Assembly (NCBI GenBank): GCA_021781255.1
Contig: JAJXXG010000899.1
Location: forward strand, 1 to 8,351
Length of the DNA: 8,351 nt
Direction of reading: 5' to 3'
DNA from: Acidobacteriota bacterium
GTDB taxonomy: Bacteria > Acidobacteriota > Terriglobia > Terriglobales > Acidobacteriaceae
The first letter of the stretch is position 1. Each line of letters starts with the position of its first letter. The notes beneath the pieces are model-generated. The model worked only from the letters and a program-made list of their open reading frames with translations. It was not told where the DNA came from and ran no database searches. Positions 1 through 7,120 of this stretch are shown here, in pieces. A program made the position numbers and the translations under genes.

Positions 1-495
1 CGCGGCTTCGGGATACCACTGGTCCCAGCAGACCAGCGTGCCCACGCGGCCGGCAGCCGTATCCACGGCCTGAAAGCCCAGATCGCCCGGCGTGAAGTAG
101 TACTTCTCGTAATAGAGCGGATCGTCCGGGATGTGCATCTTGCGGTAGATGCCGGCGATCTGGCCATCAGCATTCAACGTAACCGCCGTGTTGTGGTAGA
201 GGCCCGGCGCGCGGCGCTCAAACAGCGATGCGACGACAGATACACCTGTTTCGCGCACGACTTCGGCGAGCTTCGTCGTAGACGGGCCCGGAATCTCCTC
301 TGAAAGGTCAAAGAGCGCAAGCTCCTCGCGCTGGCAGAAATATTGCGTGCGGAAAAGCTCAGGAAGGCAGACCACGTGGGCGCCCAGCCGCGCGGCCTCG
401 CGGATGTGGCCGAGCGCGGACGAGAAGTTCGCCTCGGGGTCCGCGCCCATGCGCATCTGCACGAGAGCAACGGTGAATTTGCGTGTATCAACCAT
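1..495 (-). CDS. aguB: N-carbamoylputrescine amidase, 3' part beyond the left edge
   Basis: Cytoplasmic nitrilase-superfamily amidase that hydrolyses N-carbamoylputrescine to putrescine, CO2 and ammonia, the last step of the agmatine route to polyamines. The 165 visible residues include the whole Glu-Lys-Cys triad of the superfamily: Glu46 in LPELF, Lys119 in YRKMHIPDDP, and Cys156 in CWDQWYPEAA. The last motif and the stretch KYYFTPGDLGF (131-141) are typical of AguB rather than of general nitrilases. The family is usually about 290 residues, so roughly 125 C-terminal residues lie outside the window. The ATG start at 495-493 has a weak ribosome-binding site (GGCAGG, plus-strand 503-508) 7 nt upstream. 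It lies downstream of, and in the same direction as, the arginine decarboxylase gene, which supports the polyamine role. Agmatine deiminase (aguA), which makes the substrate, is not in view and may follow to the left. Motifs are seen; the substrate is inferred from family and neighbour. Confidence 0.93.
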   Translation of the reverse strand, partial: MVDTRKFTVALVQMRMGADPEANFSSALGHIREAARLGAHVVCLPELFRTQYFCQREELALFDLSEEIPGPSTTKLAEVVRETGVSVVASLFERRAPGLYHNTAVTLNADGQIAGIYRKMHIPDDPLYYEKYYFTPGDLGFQAVDTAAGRVGTLVCWDQWYPEAA

Positions 496-530
496 AGATT
501 TGCCTGCCAGGCGCGTCCGCATCAGGTTTA

Positions 531-645
531 GTGCCCCGCGGCCCCGAAGTTGCAATTGGGGCTTGTGCTATCCCAGGTCTCAGAATCGAGATCTTCACCC
601 CACGGGCGAAGATCTGTCCGTGGGGACTTCGGAACCCGGGGGCAC
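531..645. repeat. 115-bp element with imperfect terminal inverted repeats and nested inner hairpins
   Basis: The ends form 20-bp inverted repeats, 531-550 and 626-645, identical at 16 of 20 positions. The outer 7 bp (GTGCCCC / GGGGCAC) and the inner 7 bp (CCGAAGT / ACTTCGG) pair perfectly. Two of the four mismatches become G-U pairs in a minus-strand transcript, the direction of both flanking genes. Inside, 598-607 pairs with 616-625 (10 bp, one G-T), directly against the right arm. The 8-nt loop of this hairpin (GAAGATCT, 608-615) is an exact complement of 589-596. The two inner pairings compete, because the linkers are too short for both to form fully. A weak third hairpin is 557-561 / 571-575. 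No open reading frame of note is present. It could be a pair of inverted REP-type units, a very small MITE, or an RNA structure in the intergenic part of a polyamine transcript. Confidence 0.6.
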
Positions 646-693
646 CCAAGTTCTGCGCAACTGCGCGGCCAAAGATTCGGGAAACAGAGAACC

Positions 694-1242
694 CTACTCT
701 CCCAGAATCAGCACTGCGGCGGCAATCGTGGTGGTCCACTTGCCGCGCTTGTCGCCCACCGCCGACTGCGTGACGTTGCTGGTGCGGACGATCTTGTTGG
801 AGATGCGGTAGATTTCTTTCTTCTCGTCCCAACTGGTGTCGGGATCGAATTCCACGTCCAGCGTAGTGGCGAGCATTTCCGCAGCCAGTTCTTCGGCGTA
901 TTCTCCGGCCTGCTCCTCGGTCTCGCCGAAGCTATGATGCTCGCTCAGATAGCCATAGGTGTTGCGGTCGGCCGGAATGGCCACGCCAATGCTAGCGGCG
1001 ACGAGCCGGTGCGCCTCGCGCGTGGAGTTTTCCGCGATCACCGCAAAAACAACCTCGCCGTCATTCAGGTACTTGAGGCCTTCCTTGCGCGGAATCATCT
1101 TGCATTGCGGCGGAAAGATGGAAGAGACTCGCACCAGGTTCTGTGAGGCGATGCCCGCATCCCGAAGGGCCAGCTCGAAAGAGGTCAACCGCTCCTTATG
1201 TTTGCCAACGCCCTTGGTGAAGAAAAGCTTCTTCGGGACCAT
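694..1242 (-). CDS. pdaD: Pyruvoyl-dependent arginine decarboxylase
   Basis: Decarboxylates L-arginine to agmatine, the first step of the agmatine route to putrescine, using a covalent pyruvoyl group instead of pyridoxal phosphate. The protein of 182 residues has the self-cleavage motif VSSIFPP. By analogy with the Methanocaldococcus jannaschii enzyme the chain should break between Ser40 and Ser41, giving a short beta chain and an alpha chain of about 142 residues whose first serine becomes the pyruvoyl group. The conserved catalytic Glu corresponds to Glu101, following the block [14 protein letters not shown], and the C-terminal strand [13 protein letters not shown] fits the family. I chose the ATG at 1242-1240. 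An in-frame TTG four codons upstream (1254) is possible, but homologues I recall begin near [18 protein letters not shown] stretch before the ATG is only a weak ribosome-binding site. AguB follows 198 bp downstream. Family is confident; arginine as substrate is supported by aguB. Confidence 0.93.
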   Translation of the reverse strand: MVPKKLFFTKGVGKHKERLTSFELALRDAGIASQNLVRVSSIFPPQCKMIPRKEGLKYLNDGEVVFAVIAENSTREAHRLVAASIGVAIPADRNTYGYLSEHHSFGETEEQAGEYAEELAAEMLATTLDVEFDPDTSWDEKKEIYRISNKIVRTSNVTQSAVGDKRGKWTTTIAAAVLILGE

Positions 1243-1503
1243 GCTTTTTCCCAATTTCTATGTGCCCTCCATGGGTGTGAAGTTTGTTCCAGATTTTGAA
1301 GGTTCCCGCCTGAGTCTATCGCATCCGGGCGGGTGCGAAAAGAGATTCCGGGAATTTCATTCGAGCTTCATGTTTGAAGGCAGTTCCCATGCCGCCAGGC
1401 CCGTGCCCGACGGGAGATCCGGCGGGTGCGAGGAAGCGGTGCGGGAGCCTGCCGGGAGGCCGCGCGAGCGCAACTTTCCGGCGTTTGCGACGTTTAATTG
1501 AAC
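1243..1503. other. Divergent intergenic region between pdaD and the DUF4252 gene
   Basis: This stretch of 261 bp should hold the promoters of two divergent genes. I see no convincing sigma-70 pair on either strand. Minus strand: TTCACA (plus 1276-1281) and TAGAAA (plus 1255-1260), 15 bp apart, form a poor candidate that would leave a leader of only about 6 nt before pdaD. Plus strand: TTTAAT at 1493-1498 sits just upstream of the ATG at 1504, with no matching -35 element and no Shine-Dalgarno sequence. The middle is dominated by GC-rich hairpins and a repeated sequence, listed separately. I find no credible gene here. Confidence 0.5.
1319..1431. repeat. Hairpin sequence with a second partial copy
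   Basis: Positions 1319-1338 form a compact hairpin: TCGCATCC, loop GGGC, GGGTGCGA (8 bp with one G-T pair). The sequence ATCCGGGCGGGTGCGA at 1323-1338 recurs at 1417-1431 with one base deleted. The second copy lacks the left half of the stem, but lies beside another hairpin at 1400-1414 (CCCGT / ACGGG, 5-nt loop). An alternative partner for the first copy is CCCGCC at 1305-1310. The pair could be protein-binding sites or remnants of a duplicated element; I cannot tell which. Confidence 0.45.
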
Positions 1504-2187
1504 ATGAGAAGGATGTGCTTTTTGGGAATCCCTGTCCTAGCCGTTGCTATGAGCTGCGGCTTCTTGCAGGCGCAAACTCCTGCAGGCCCTTCCGCGCGGC
1601 CCTACCCCGGCGGCCCTCCCACCCATGGGCGTCCGATCCCCGCCGCCTATCCTGACATTAGTGCGGCGATTCTGGAGTGGACGCCTCCCGCGCTGGCGCT
1701 ACTGAGCGAGCAGGCCGTGGCCAAAGAGAGCTTTACGCTGGACCGCACCATGCTCGCGGCAGCCGCGGACCTAATGCCCGACTCCGAAGCGGCCGCAAGG
1801 CACGCAGTTGGCAGGCTCGACGGCTTGAGCGTGCATGTGCTGCGATTCGGCAACCCTGAAGCGGGCAACCCCGCTGCGGACGATTCCCTGGCGATTGACC
1901 CGGCGCAAGTCGAGGCCATCCGCCAGGCCTACCACCTGCGCGGCTGGAAGCACATCGTCAGCAGCACCAGCGCGGGCGGCCCGGTGCACGATAGAACCAC
2001 CGACTTGTGGGTGGTGCTGGACGGCGTCAACGTGCGTGGCGCGGTAGTGCTGGTCGAGAGCCCCAGGAGCCTGACGCTGGCGACCGTGGCCGGCAATTTG
2101 AGTCCTGTTGACCTGCTCCATCTGCGCGGCCACTTCGGCATTCCGCGCTTCGACGGCGACAGATTGACTGACAGGAGCGAGAGGTAG
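1504..2187 (+). CDS. Secreted DUF4252-domain protein of unknown function
   Basis: A protein of 227 residues with an N-terminal signal peptide: positive MRR, a hydrophobic stretch to about residue 22, and a signal peptidase I type site LQA/QT at 23-24. Cys18 does not sit in a good lipobox. A Pro/Gly-rich linker (about 25-50) follows. From about 60 to 213 the layout fits DUF4252: LDGLSVHVLRF (105-115), a GWKHIVSS strand (147-154), DLWVVLDGVNVRGAVVLV (167-184) and VAGNLSPVDLLHLRGHFGIP (195-214), the last being the characteristic end of the domain. The function of this family is not established. The ATG at 1504 lacks a Shine-Dalgarno sequence; an in-frame TTG two codons earlier does not improve matters. 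The gene ends 95 bp before icd on the same strand and may or may not share its transcript. Location outside the cytoplasm is predicted from the signal peptide; DUF4252 is assigned by recall of the family pattern. Confidence 0.8.
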   Translation: MRRMCFLGIPVLAVAMSCGFLQAQTPAGPSARPYPGGPPTHGRPIPAAYPDISAAILEWTPPALALLSEQAVAKESFTLDRTMLAAAADLMPDSEAAARHAVGRLDGLSVHVLRFGNPEAGNPAADDSLAIDPAQVEAIRQAYHLRGWKHIVSSTSAGGPVHDRTTDLWVVLDGVNVRGAVVLVESPRSLTLATVAGNLSPVDLLHLRGHFGIPRFDGDRLTDRSER

Positions 2188-2212
2188 GGCCCCCTAGGTG
2201 TGCTTCCCGTCA

Positions 2213-2242
2213 TTGCCACGCTCAATTTGCAGATGGTACCCT
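2213..2242 (+). promoter_or_regulatory. Possible weak sigma-70 promoter for icd-mdh
   Basis: TTGCCA at 2213-2218 (5 of 6 to TTGACA) is followed after 18 bp by TACCCT at 2237-2242, which keeps only the T, A and final T of TATAAT. It lies in the 95-bp gap between the DUF4252 gene and icd, and would start transcription about 35 nt before the icd ATG. The match is modest and could be chance. Confidence 0.3.
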
Positions 2243-2282
2243 CATGATTTGACCACTCACGGAAGGGGCCTCCCTAAGAATC

Positions 2283-3683
2283 ATGCAAAGCACGTACAAC
2301 GGCCTGGAGCTGCCGAAGGACGGCCAGCCGATAGACTACAAAAACGGGCAGTTTGCCGTGCCAGATCATCCCATCATTCCCTTTATCGAGGGCGACGGCA
2401 CGGGCCGCGACATCTGGAAAGCTTCGCAGCGGGTCTTCGACGCCGCAGTCGAAAGAGCTTACGGCGGCAAGCGCGCCATTCGCTGGTTTGAGATTTTCGC
2501 CGGCGAAAAGGCCTTCAGGCAGTTCAACACCTGGCTGCCCGACGATTCGGTGGCCGCGGCGCGCGATCTGCGCGTCAGCATCAAGGGGCCTCTCACCACG
2601 CCCGTCGGCGGCGGCTTCCGCTCGCTCAACGTGGCCCTGCGGCAGATTCTCGACCTCTACGTCTGCGTGCGGCCGGTGAAGTATTACCAGGGCGTGCCCA
2701 GCCCGGTAAAGCACCCCGAGCAGCTCGACATCGTCATCTACCGCGAAAACACCGAGGACGTGTACGCGGGCATCGAGTTCAAGCAGGGATCAGAAGACGC
2801 TGAGCGGCTGATTGCTTTCATCAATGATGACCTCTTGTCCAAAACCAAGAAAAAAATGCGCCTCGACTCGGGCGTGGGCATCAAGCCCATATCGATTTTC
2901 GGCACCAAGCGGCTGGTGCGCTACGCCATCCGCAGCGCGATGGAGACGGGCCGCAAAACGGTCACGCTGGTTCACAAGGGCAACATCCAGAAGTTTACCG
3001 AGGGCGCGTTTCGCGAGTGGGGCTACGAGGTCGCCACGCAGGAGTTCCGCGACCAGATTGTGACCGAGCGCGAGAGCTGGATTCTGGGCAATGTGGAAGC
3101 CAGACCGGGCATCTCGATTGAAGAGATTGCCGCGCTCATTGAGCCGGGCATGGAGTTTGGGTCTCCGGCCTTACAGGCTTCGGTTTGCGATGAGGTCAAG
3201 GCGGTCCTGGGCGCGATCGGCAAATCGCACGGCAACGGCGCGTGGAAGTCGAAGATCCTGGTCAACGACCGTATCGCCGACTCCATCTTCCAGCAGATCA
3301 TCATCCGCCCCGCGGATTACTCGATCCTGGCCACTACCAATCTGAATGGCGACTACATCTCCGACGCCGCGGCAGCGCAGGTGGGCGGCCTGGGCATTGC
3401 GCCGGGCGCCAACATCGGCGACGGCTACGCGGTCTTCGAGGCCACGCACGGCACCGCGCCCAAGTACGCGGATAAAGACGCGGTCAATCCCGGCTCGGTG
3501 ATTCTTTCCGGCGTCATGCTGCTGGAGTTGATCGGCTGGAAAGAGGCGGCCAGGCTCATCGAAGCGTCGATGGAGAAGACGATTTTGCAGAAGTATGTGA
3601 CCTACGACTTCGAGCGCCAGACTGCCGGCGCCACCAAGGTGGGCACCAGCGAGTTTGCCACGCGCATTATCGGCAACATGTAA
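2283..3683 (+). CDS. icd: NADP-dependent isocitrate dehydrogenase, long form
   Basis: Oxidises isocitrate to 2-oxoglutarate and CO2 with NADP+ in the TCA cycle; cytoplasmic. At 466 residues it follows Escherichia coli Icd closely, with isocitrate-binding Ser114 in [11 protein letters not shown], Arg120, Arg130 and Arg154, Lys232 in [10 protein letters not shown], and metal-binding Asp333, Asp357 and Asp361 in [14 protein letters not shown] preference is indicated by Lys394-Tyr395 in HGTAPKY and by Tyr441 and Arg445 in VTYDFER. It is about 50 residues longer than the 416-residue E. coli enzyme because of an insertion around 262-327, between ESWILGN and the RIAD metal motif. Long bacterial forms of this kind are known, for example in cyanobacteria. 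The ATG is preceded by GGAAGGGG about 14 nt upstream, farther than ideal. Ser114 corresponds to the serine phosphorylated by AceK in E. coli, but no aceK is in view. It lies 46 bp upstream of mdh, probably in one operon. Confidence 0.97.
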   Translation: MQSTYNGLELPKDGQPIDYKNGQFAVPDHPIIPFIEGDGTGRDIWKASQRVFDAAVERAYGGKRAIRWFEIFAGEKAFRQFNTWLPDDSVAAARDLRVSIKGPLTTPVGGGFRSLNVALRQILDLYVCVRPVKYYQGVPSPVKHPEQLDIVIYRENTEDVYAGIEFKQGSEDAERLIAFINDDLLSKTKKKMRLDSGVGIKPISIFGTKRLVRYAIRSAMETGRKTVTLVHKGNIQKFTEGAFREWGYEVATQEFRDQIVTERESWILGNVEARPGISIEEIAALIEPGMEFGSPALQASVCDEVKAVLGAIGKSHGNGAWKSKILVNDRIADSIFQQIIIRPADYSILATTNLNGDYISDAAAAQVGGLGIAPGANIGDGYAVFEATHGTAPKYADKDAVNPGSVILSGVMLLELIGWKEAARLIEASMEKTILQKYVTYDFERQTAGATKVGTSEFATRIIGNM

Positions 3684-3702
3684 CAAGAAACTCGCTTCAT
3701 GA

Positions 3703-4656
<954 letters not shown>

Positions 4657-4676
4657 ATCGCCGCACAGAAAAAGAG

Positions 4677-4713
4677 AAACCGGGCGTCGCGCAATTCCGC
4701 AACGCTCGGTTTT
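4677..4713. terminator. Probable bidirectional terminator between mdh and phoU
   Basis: AAACCGGGCGT (4677-4687) pairs with ACGCTCGGTTT (4702-4712): 11 bp with one G-T pair, and three more G-C pairs possible inside the 14-nt loop (GCG / CGC). The T tract runs 4710-4713 on the plus strand and the A tract at 4677-4679 gives a T tract on the minus strand. The hairpin starts 21 bp after the mdh stop and ends 34 bp before the phoU stop, so it could end transcripts from both convergent genes. The short T tracts lie partly inside the stem, so efficiency is uncertain. Confidence 0.65.
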
Positions 4714-4746
4714 CAGCACGATAAGCCAACGGCGAAAAGCTGTCTT

Positions 4747-5418
4747 TCAGTCCATCGCGGCGCTCAACTCGTGGCGCACGTCCGCGCCTCGAATCCAGAA
4801 GATCACATCCGTAGCGATGTTCGACGCGTGGTCGGCGATCCGCTCAAGGTTTTTCGCCACCAGGATTCCGCTGATTGCCTGCTGCGTGAACTGCGGCTTC
4901 TCTTCGATGAGCTTGAGCAGATCGTTATGGGCGCGGCGGTTCATGCGGTCGATCTCGTCGTCCATCTCGCGCACCGATTCGGCAAGACGCGCGTCGCCGT
5001 CCAGCAGCGCCTGCAGAGCGGTGCGGATCATCTGCCCGGCAAACTCGCCCATGACGGCGAAGTCGACCGGAAGCTCGAGCGCCTCGGCGGTAAGAATCTC
5101 CCTGGTCCGGCGCGTGATGCTCATGGACTGGTCGCCGATCCGTTCCAGGTCGCCGTTGATCTTGATCACGGCAAGGATAAAGCGCAGATCGATAGCCATG
5201 GGCTGTTCTTTGGCCAGCAACTCATAGGCCATCTCGTCGAGCTCCCGCTGCGCGGTGTCGATCGCCCTTTCGTTCTGCTTCACAAACTTGCACAGGCCCT
5301 TGTCGCGCCGCAGGTAGGCTTCCACGGCGGCGTCGACCGCCTGCTGCGCCAGAGCCGCCATGCCCAGAAGCTTGTCCTTGAGTTCGGCGAGTTGCTGTTG
5401 AAAGTGAATGCGCGGCAC
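4747..5418 (-). CDS. phoU: PhoU-type phosphate regulatory protein
   Basis: Cytoplasmic helical protein that, in characterised bacteria, links the PstSCAB phosphate transporter to the PhoR/PhoB system and keeps the Pho response off when phosphate is plentiful. Its 223 residues form the usual two three-helix repeats, each with the metal-binding signature: DLERIGDQ at 90-97 in the first and NLERIADH at 190-197 in the second, the latter followed by ASNIATDVIFWIRG, typical of the PhoU end. The start is a GTG at 5418-5416 with AAAGG 5 nt upstream; the ATGs just upstream run quickly into stop codons. No pst or phoB/phoR gene is within the window, so its transporter partner must be encoded elsewhere. 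It converges on mdh and lies 128 bp downstream of a deaminase gene of the same direction, with no obvious link. I found no convincing Pho box upstream. Confidence 0.95.
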   Translation of the reverse strand: MPRIHFQQQLAELKDKLLGMAALAQQAVDAAVEAYLRRDKGLCKFVKQNERAIDTAQRELDEMAYELLAKEQPMAIDLRFILAVIKINGDLERIGDQSMSITRRTREILTAEALELPVDFAVMGEFAGQMIRTALQALLDGDARLAESVREMDDEIDRMNRRAHNDLLKLIEEKPQFTQQAISGILVAKNLERIADHASNIATDVIFWIRGADVRHELSAAMD

Positions 5419-5546
5419 GACCGCCTTTACCTCATCTCCTCATTGTGCATCAAGCAAGATTACAGGAAAACAAATTTCCGCGCGCGCACCGGCCCCGCTG
5501 CACTCCTCTGAACCATTCACGATGCGGACTTGAGGCTGTTCCCCGT

Positions 5547-5993
5547 CTATTCTTCCCCGATATCTTCGTTCCAGATCTCCGGATGCATCGCGATATACCC
5601 TTCGAGCAGTTCGCGGCACTCGCGGTTGTCAAGGTCGATGACCTCGACGCCAATTTCGCGCAGCCAGTCCGCGCCCCCGGCAAAGGTGCGGCTCTCGCCC
5701 ACCACTACCGTGCCGATACGGAACTGGCGCACCAGGCCGCTGCAATACCAGCACGGGGCCAGCGTGGTGACCATCACAAGGTTACGGTAGCTGCGCTGGC
5801 GGCCGGCGCGGCGAAAGGCATCAGTTTCCGCGTGGATGCTGGGATCGCCGTGCTGCACGCGGCGATTGTGGCCGCGGCTCACCAGTTCGCCCTCGCGCGT
5901 AAACAGCGCCGCACCGATGGGAATGCCGCCCTCGTCGAGGCCCTGGCGAGCTTCTTCGATGGCGACTGCAAGCATTTGTTCGTGTAGATTCAC
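5547..5993 (-). CDS. Yeast-type cytosine/nucleoside deaminase homologue
   Basis: A 148-residue zinc deaminase of the cytidine/deoxycytidylate deaminase fold. Zinc and catalytic residues are present: His54 and Glu56 in HAET, and Cys81 and Cys84 in APCWYC. It resembles yeast cytosine deaminase Fcy1 along its length: EGGIPIGAAL (21-30), RGHNRRVQ (40-47, with the base-contacting Asn43), VVVGESRTF (96-104), and the closing WNEDIGEE (141-148), where Asp144 matches the pocket Asp of Fcy1. Likely reaction: cytosine to uracil in pyrimidine salvage, though related bacterial enzymes act on other bases. Unlike Fcy1 (PCDMC) the second zinc motif has Trp-Tyr between the cysteines, which may alter the pocket. 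It is not TadA, which lacks the WxEDIGE ending. The start is a GTG at 5993; an ATG six codons later (5975) is an alternative, and neither has a clear ribosome-binding site. The gene lies 43 bp downstream of the MDR gene, possibly in one transcript. Confidence 0.88.
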   Translation of the reverse strand: MNLHEQMLAVAIEEARQGLDEGGIPIGAALFTREGELVSRGHNRRVQHGDPSIHAETDAFRRAGRQRSYRNLVMVTTLAPCWYCSGLVRQFRIGTVVVGESRTFAGGADWLREIGVEVIDLDNRECRELLEGYIAMHPEIWNEDIGEE

Positions 5994-6036
5994 TGGAATA
6001 CTTTAATTCAGCGGAGTCAGCGGCGCCAGCACTGCC

Positions 6037-7041
6037 TTAACTCACCGTGAGAACCAGCTTGCCGAAGTGGCTGGCCTCTTCCATCCGCTCCAGCACTTCA
6101 CGGGCCTGTGTCCAGTTAAACTCTTCGCCCACCGGGCGCAACTCGGCCGCGCTGATGGCTCGGTTCATCTCCACAAAATCCTTGCGCGAGCCCACGTAGA
6201 TGCCGTGAATGCGCGCCATTTTCATCAGGATCAGCGGCAGCGGGAACGGTTCAGTCGTGGTGGCCAGAACGCCCACCTGCGACACAGTTCCACCGGGGCG
6301 AATGGCCTTGAGCGAGCGTGCAATAGTGCCTATGCCGCCCACTTCGACCACCAGGTCAACGCCCTCGCCGCCCGTCTGATCGGCCGCCCAGTGGTCCCAG
6401 TCGGGGTTGTCGCGGTAGTTCAGCCCGGCGTCAAGTCCCATAGCCCTGGCCCGCTCCAGCTTTTCGTTGCTTGAGGAGATGCCGAGGACGCGCGCGCCCT
6501 TCAACCGTGCAAATTGCAGGGCAAAGATGGAGACGCCGCCCGTGCCCAGGATGAGGACCGTGGAGCCCGGCTTAAGGTCTCCCGCTGCCAGTGCGTTCCA
6601 GGCCGTCACGCCGGCGCAGGGCAGCGTAGCGGCTTCCTGAAAGCTCAGGTGGTCGGGCAGAGCGACCAACCCGTCCTCGTTGAGCACCACAAAGTCGGCC
6701 AACATGCCGTCGATGTCGCCGCCCAGCGCACCGCGAGCCTTCGCTGCGGTCGGCGGCCCGTCGAGCCAGTTTTGCATAAAGATGCCGGCCACGCGGTCGC
6801 CCGGCTTCCACCGAGTCACGCCCTCGCCGACCTCCACGACCGTGCCGGCGCCGTCGGAACAGGGAATCCGCGGCAGCGCCATTTTGGGGTTGTAGAGCCC
6901 CTTCACCATCATCAGGTCACGATAGTTGAGCGAAACCGCCTGTACGCCCACCAAGACCTGGCCGGGGCCCGGCGCGGGCGTGGGCCGCTCCACAAACTCC
7001 AAAGAATCAATGCCGAAGGTCGAAATTTGCCAGGCGCGCAT
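6037..7041 (-). CDS. MDR-family NAD(P)-dependent alcohol dehydrogenase / quinone reductase, zinc-independent
   Basis: A cytoplasmic oxidoreductase of 334 residues in the medium-chain dehydrogenase/reductase superfamily. It has a GroES-like N-terminal domain (about 1-130) and a Rossmann domain with ILGTGGVSIFALQFA (164-178). The catalytic-zinc ligands of classical alcohol dehydrogenases are absent: NYRDL stands where a Cys would be and PCSDGAG replaces the usual GHE. This matches the MDR7 subgroup, as do NWLDGPPTA (91-99), TLPCAGVTAWNAL (139-151) and the ending ASHFGKLVL. SSSNEK (189-194) after the second strand suggests NADPH. The natural substrate cannot be told; small aldehydes, alcohols or quinones are possible. 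I chose the ATG at 7041, not the in-frame ATG at 7119, because AGAGAGG lies 6 nt before it and the homologous region begins with MRAWQ. The upstream 26 codons overlap the control region of the divergent gene at 7121. Confidence 0.93.
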   Translation of the reverse strand: MRAWQISTFGIDSLEFVERPTPAPGPGQVLVGVQAVSLNYRDLMMVKGLYNPKMALPRIPCSDGAGTVVEVGEGVTRWKPGDRVAGIFMQNWLDGPPTAAKARGALGGDIDGMLADFVVLNEDGLVALPDHLSFQEAATLPCAGVTAWNALAAGDLKPGSTVLILGTGGVSIFALQFARLKGARVLGISSSNEKLERARAMGLDAGLNYRDNPDWDHWAADQTGGEGVDLVVEVGGIGTIARSLKAIRPGGTVSQVGVLATTTEPFPLPLILMKMARIHGIYVGSRKDFVEMNRAISAAELRPVGEEFNWTQAREVLERMEEASHFGKLVLTVS

Positions 7042-7047
7042 GCTAAA

Positions 7048-7054
7048 CCTCTCT
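7048..7054 (-). promoter_or_regulatory. Ribosome-binding site that sets the MDR gene start
   Basis: AGAGAGG on the minus strand ends 6 nt before the ATG at 7041. It decides against the longer reading frame that would begin at 7119. Confidence 0.7.
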
Positions 7055-7108
7055 ACCTTTCCGGTTCCACTCTCATCATTCTTCGGGACGCGATTGAGCA
7101 GAGTCCCG

Positions 7109-7114
7109 TAGAAT
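7109..7114 (+). promoter_or_regulatory. Candidate -10 element for a leaderless transcript
   Basis: TAGAAT matches TATAAT at 5 of 6 positions and ends 6 nt before the ATG at 7121. Transcription 7 nt after the hexamer would begin at the A of that ATG. No Shine-Dalgarno sequence lies between the hexamer and the ATG. There is no good -35 element: TTGAGC at 7094-7099 is too close. This fits a leaderless mRNA for the small gene, but the hexamer alone could be chance. Confidence 0.45.
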
Positions 7115-7120
7115 AACATT

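Noticed and set aside
589..625. A true H-type pseudoknot formed by 589-596/608-615 and 598-607/616-625
   Set aside because: The linkers are 1, 0 and 0 nt, too short to span 8-10 bp helices, so the two pairings are more likely alternatives than simultaneous.
347..811. Plus-strand open frames over the aguB-pdaD gap (343-531, 347-811, 531-773, 550-1146)
   Set aside because: They are antisense to aguB and pdaD or run through the inverted-repeat element, are Arg/Pro-rich and show no family resemblance.
5430..5465. Possible Pho box upstream of phoU (CTGTAAT followed by CTTGATG on the minus strand)
   Set aside because: Only the first half resembles the CTGTCAT half-site; the second half matches at two of seven positions.
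5465..5479. Short inverted repeat GGAAA...TTTCC upstream of phoU
   Set aside because: Five-bp arms with a 5-nt loop in AT-rich sequence are common by chance, and nothing else supports an operator.
5445..5987. Plus-strand open frame of 180 codons opposite the deaminase
   Set aside because: Antisense to a gene with complete zinc-binding motifs; no recognisable product.
7042..7119. N-terminal extension of the MDR protein to an ATG at 7119
   Set aside because: The ATG at 7041 has a good ribosome-binding site and matches the usual start of the family; the extension overlaps the promoter of the divergent gene and has no conserved features.
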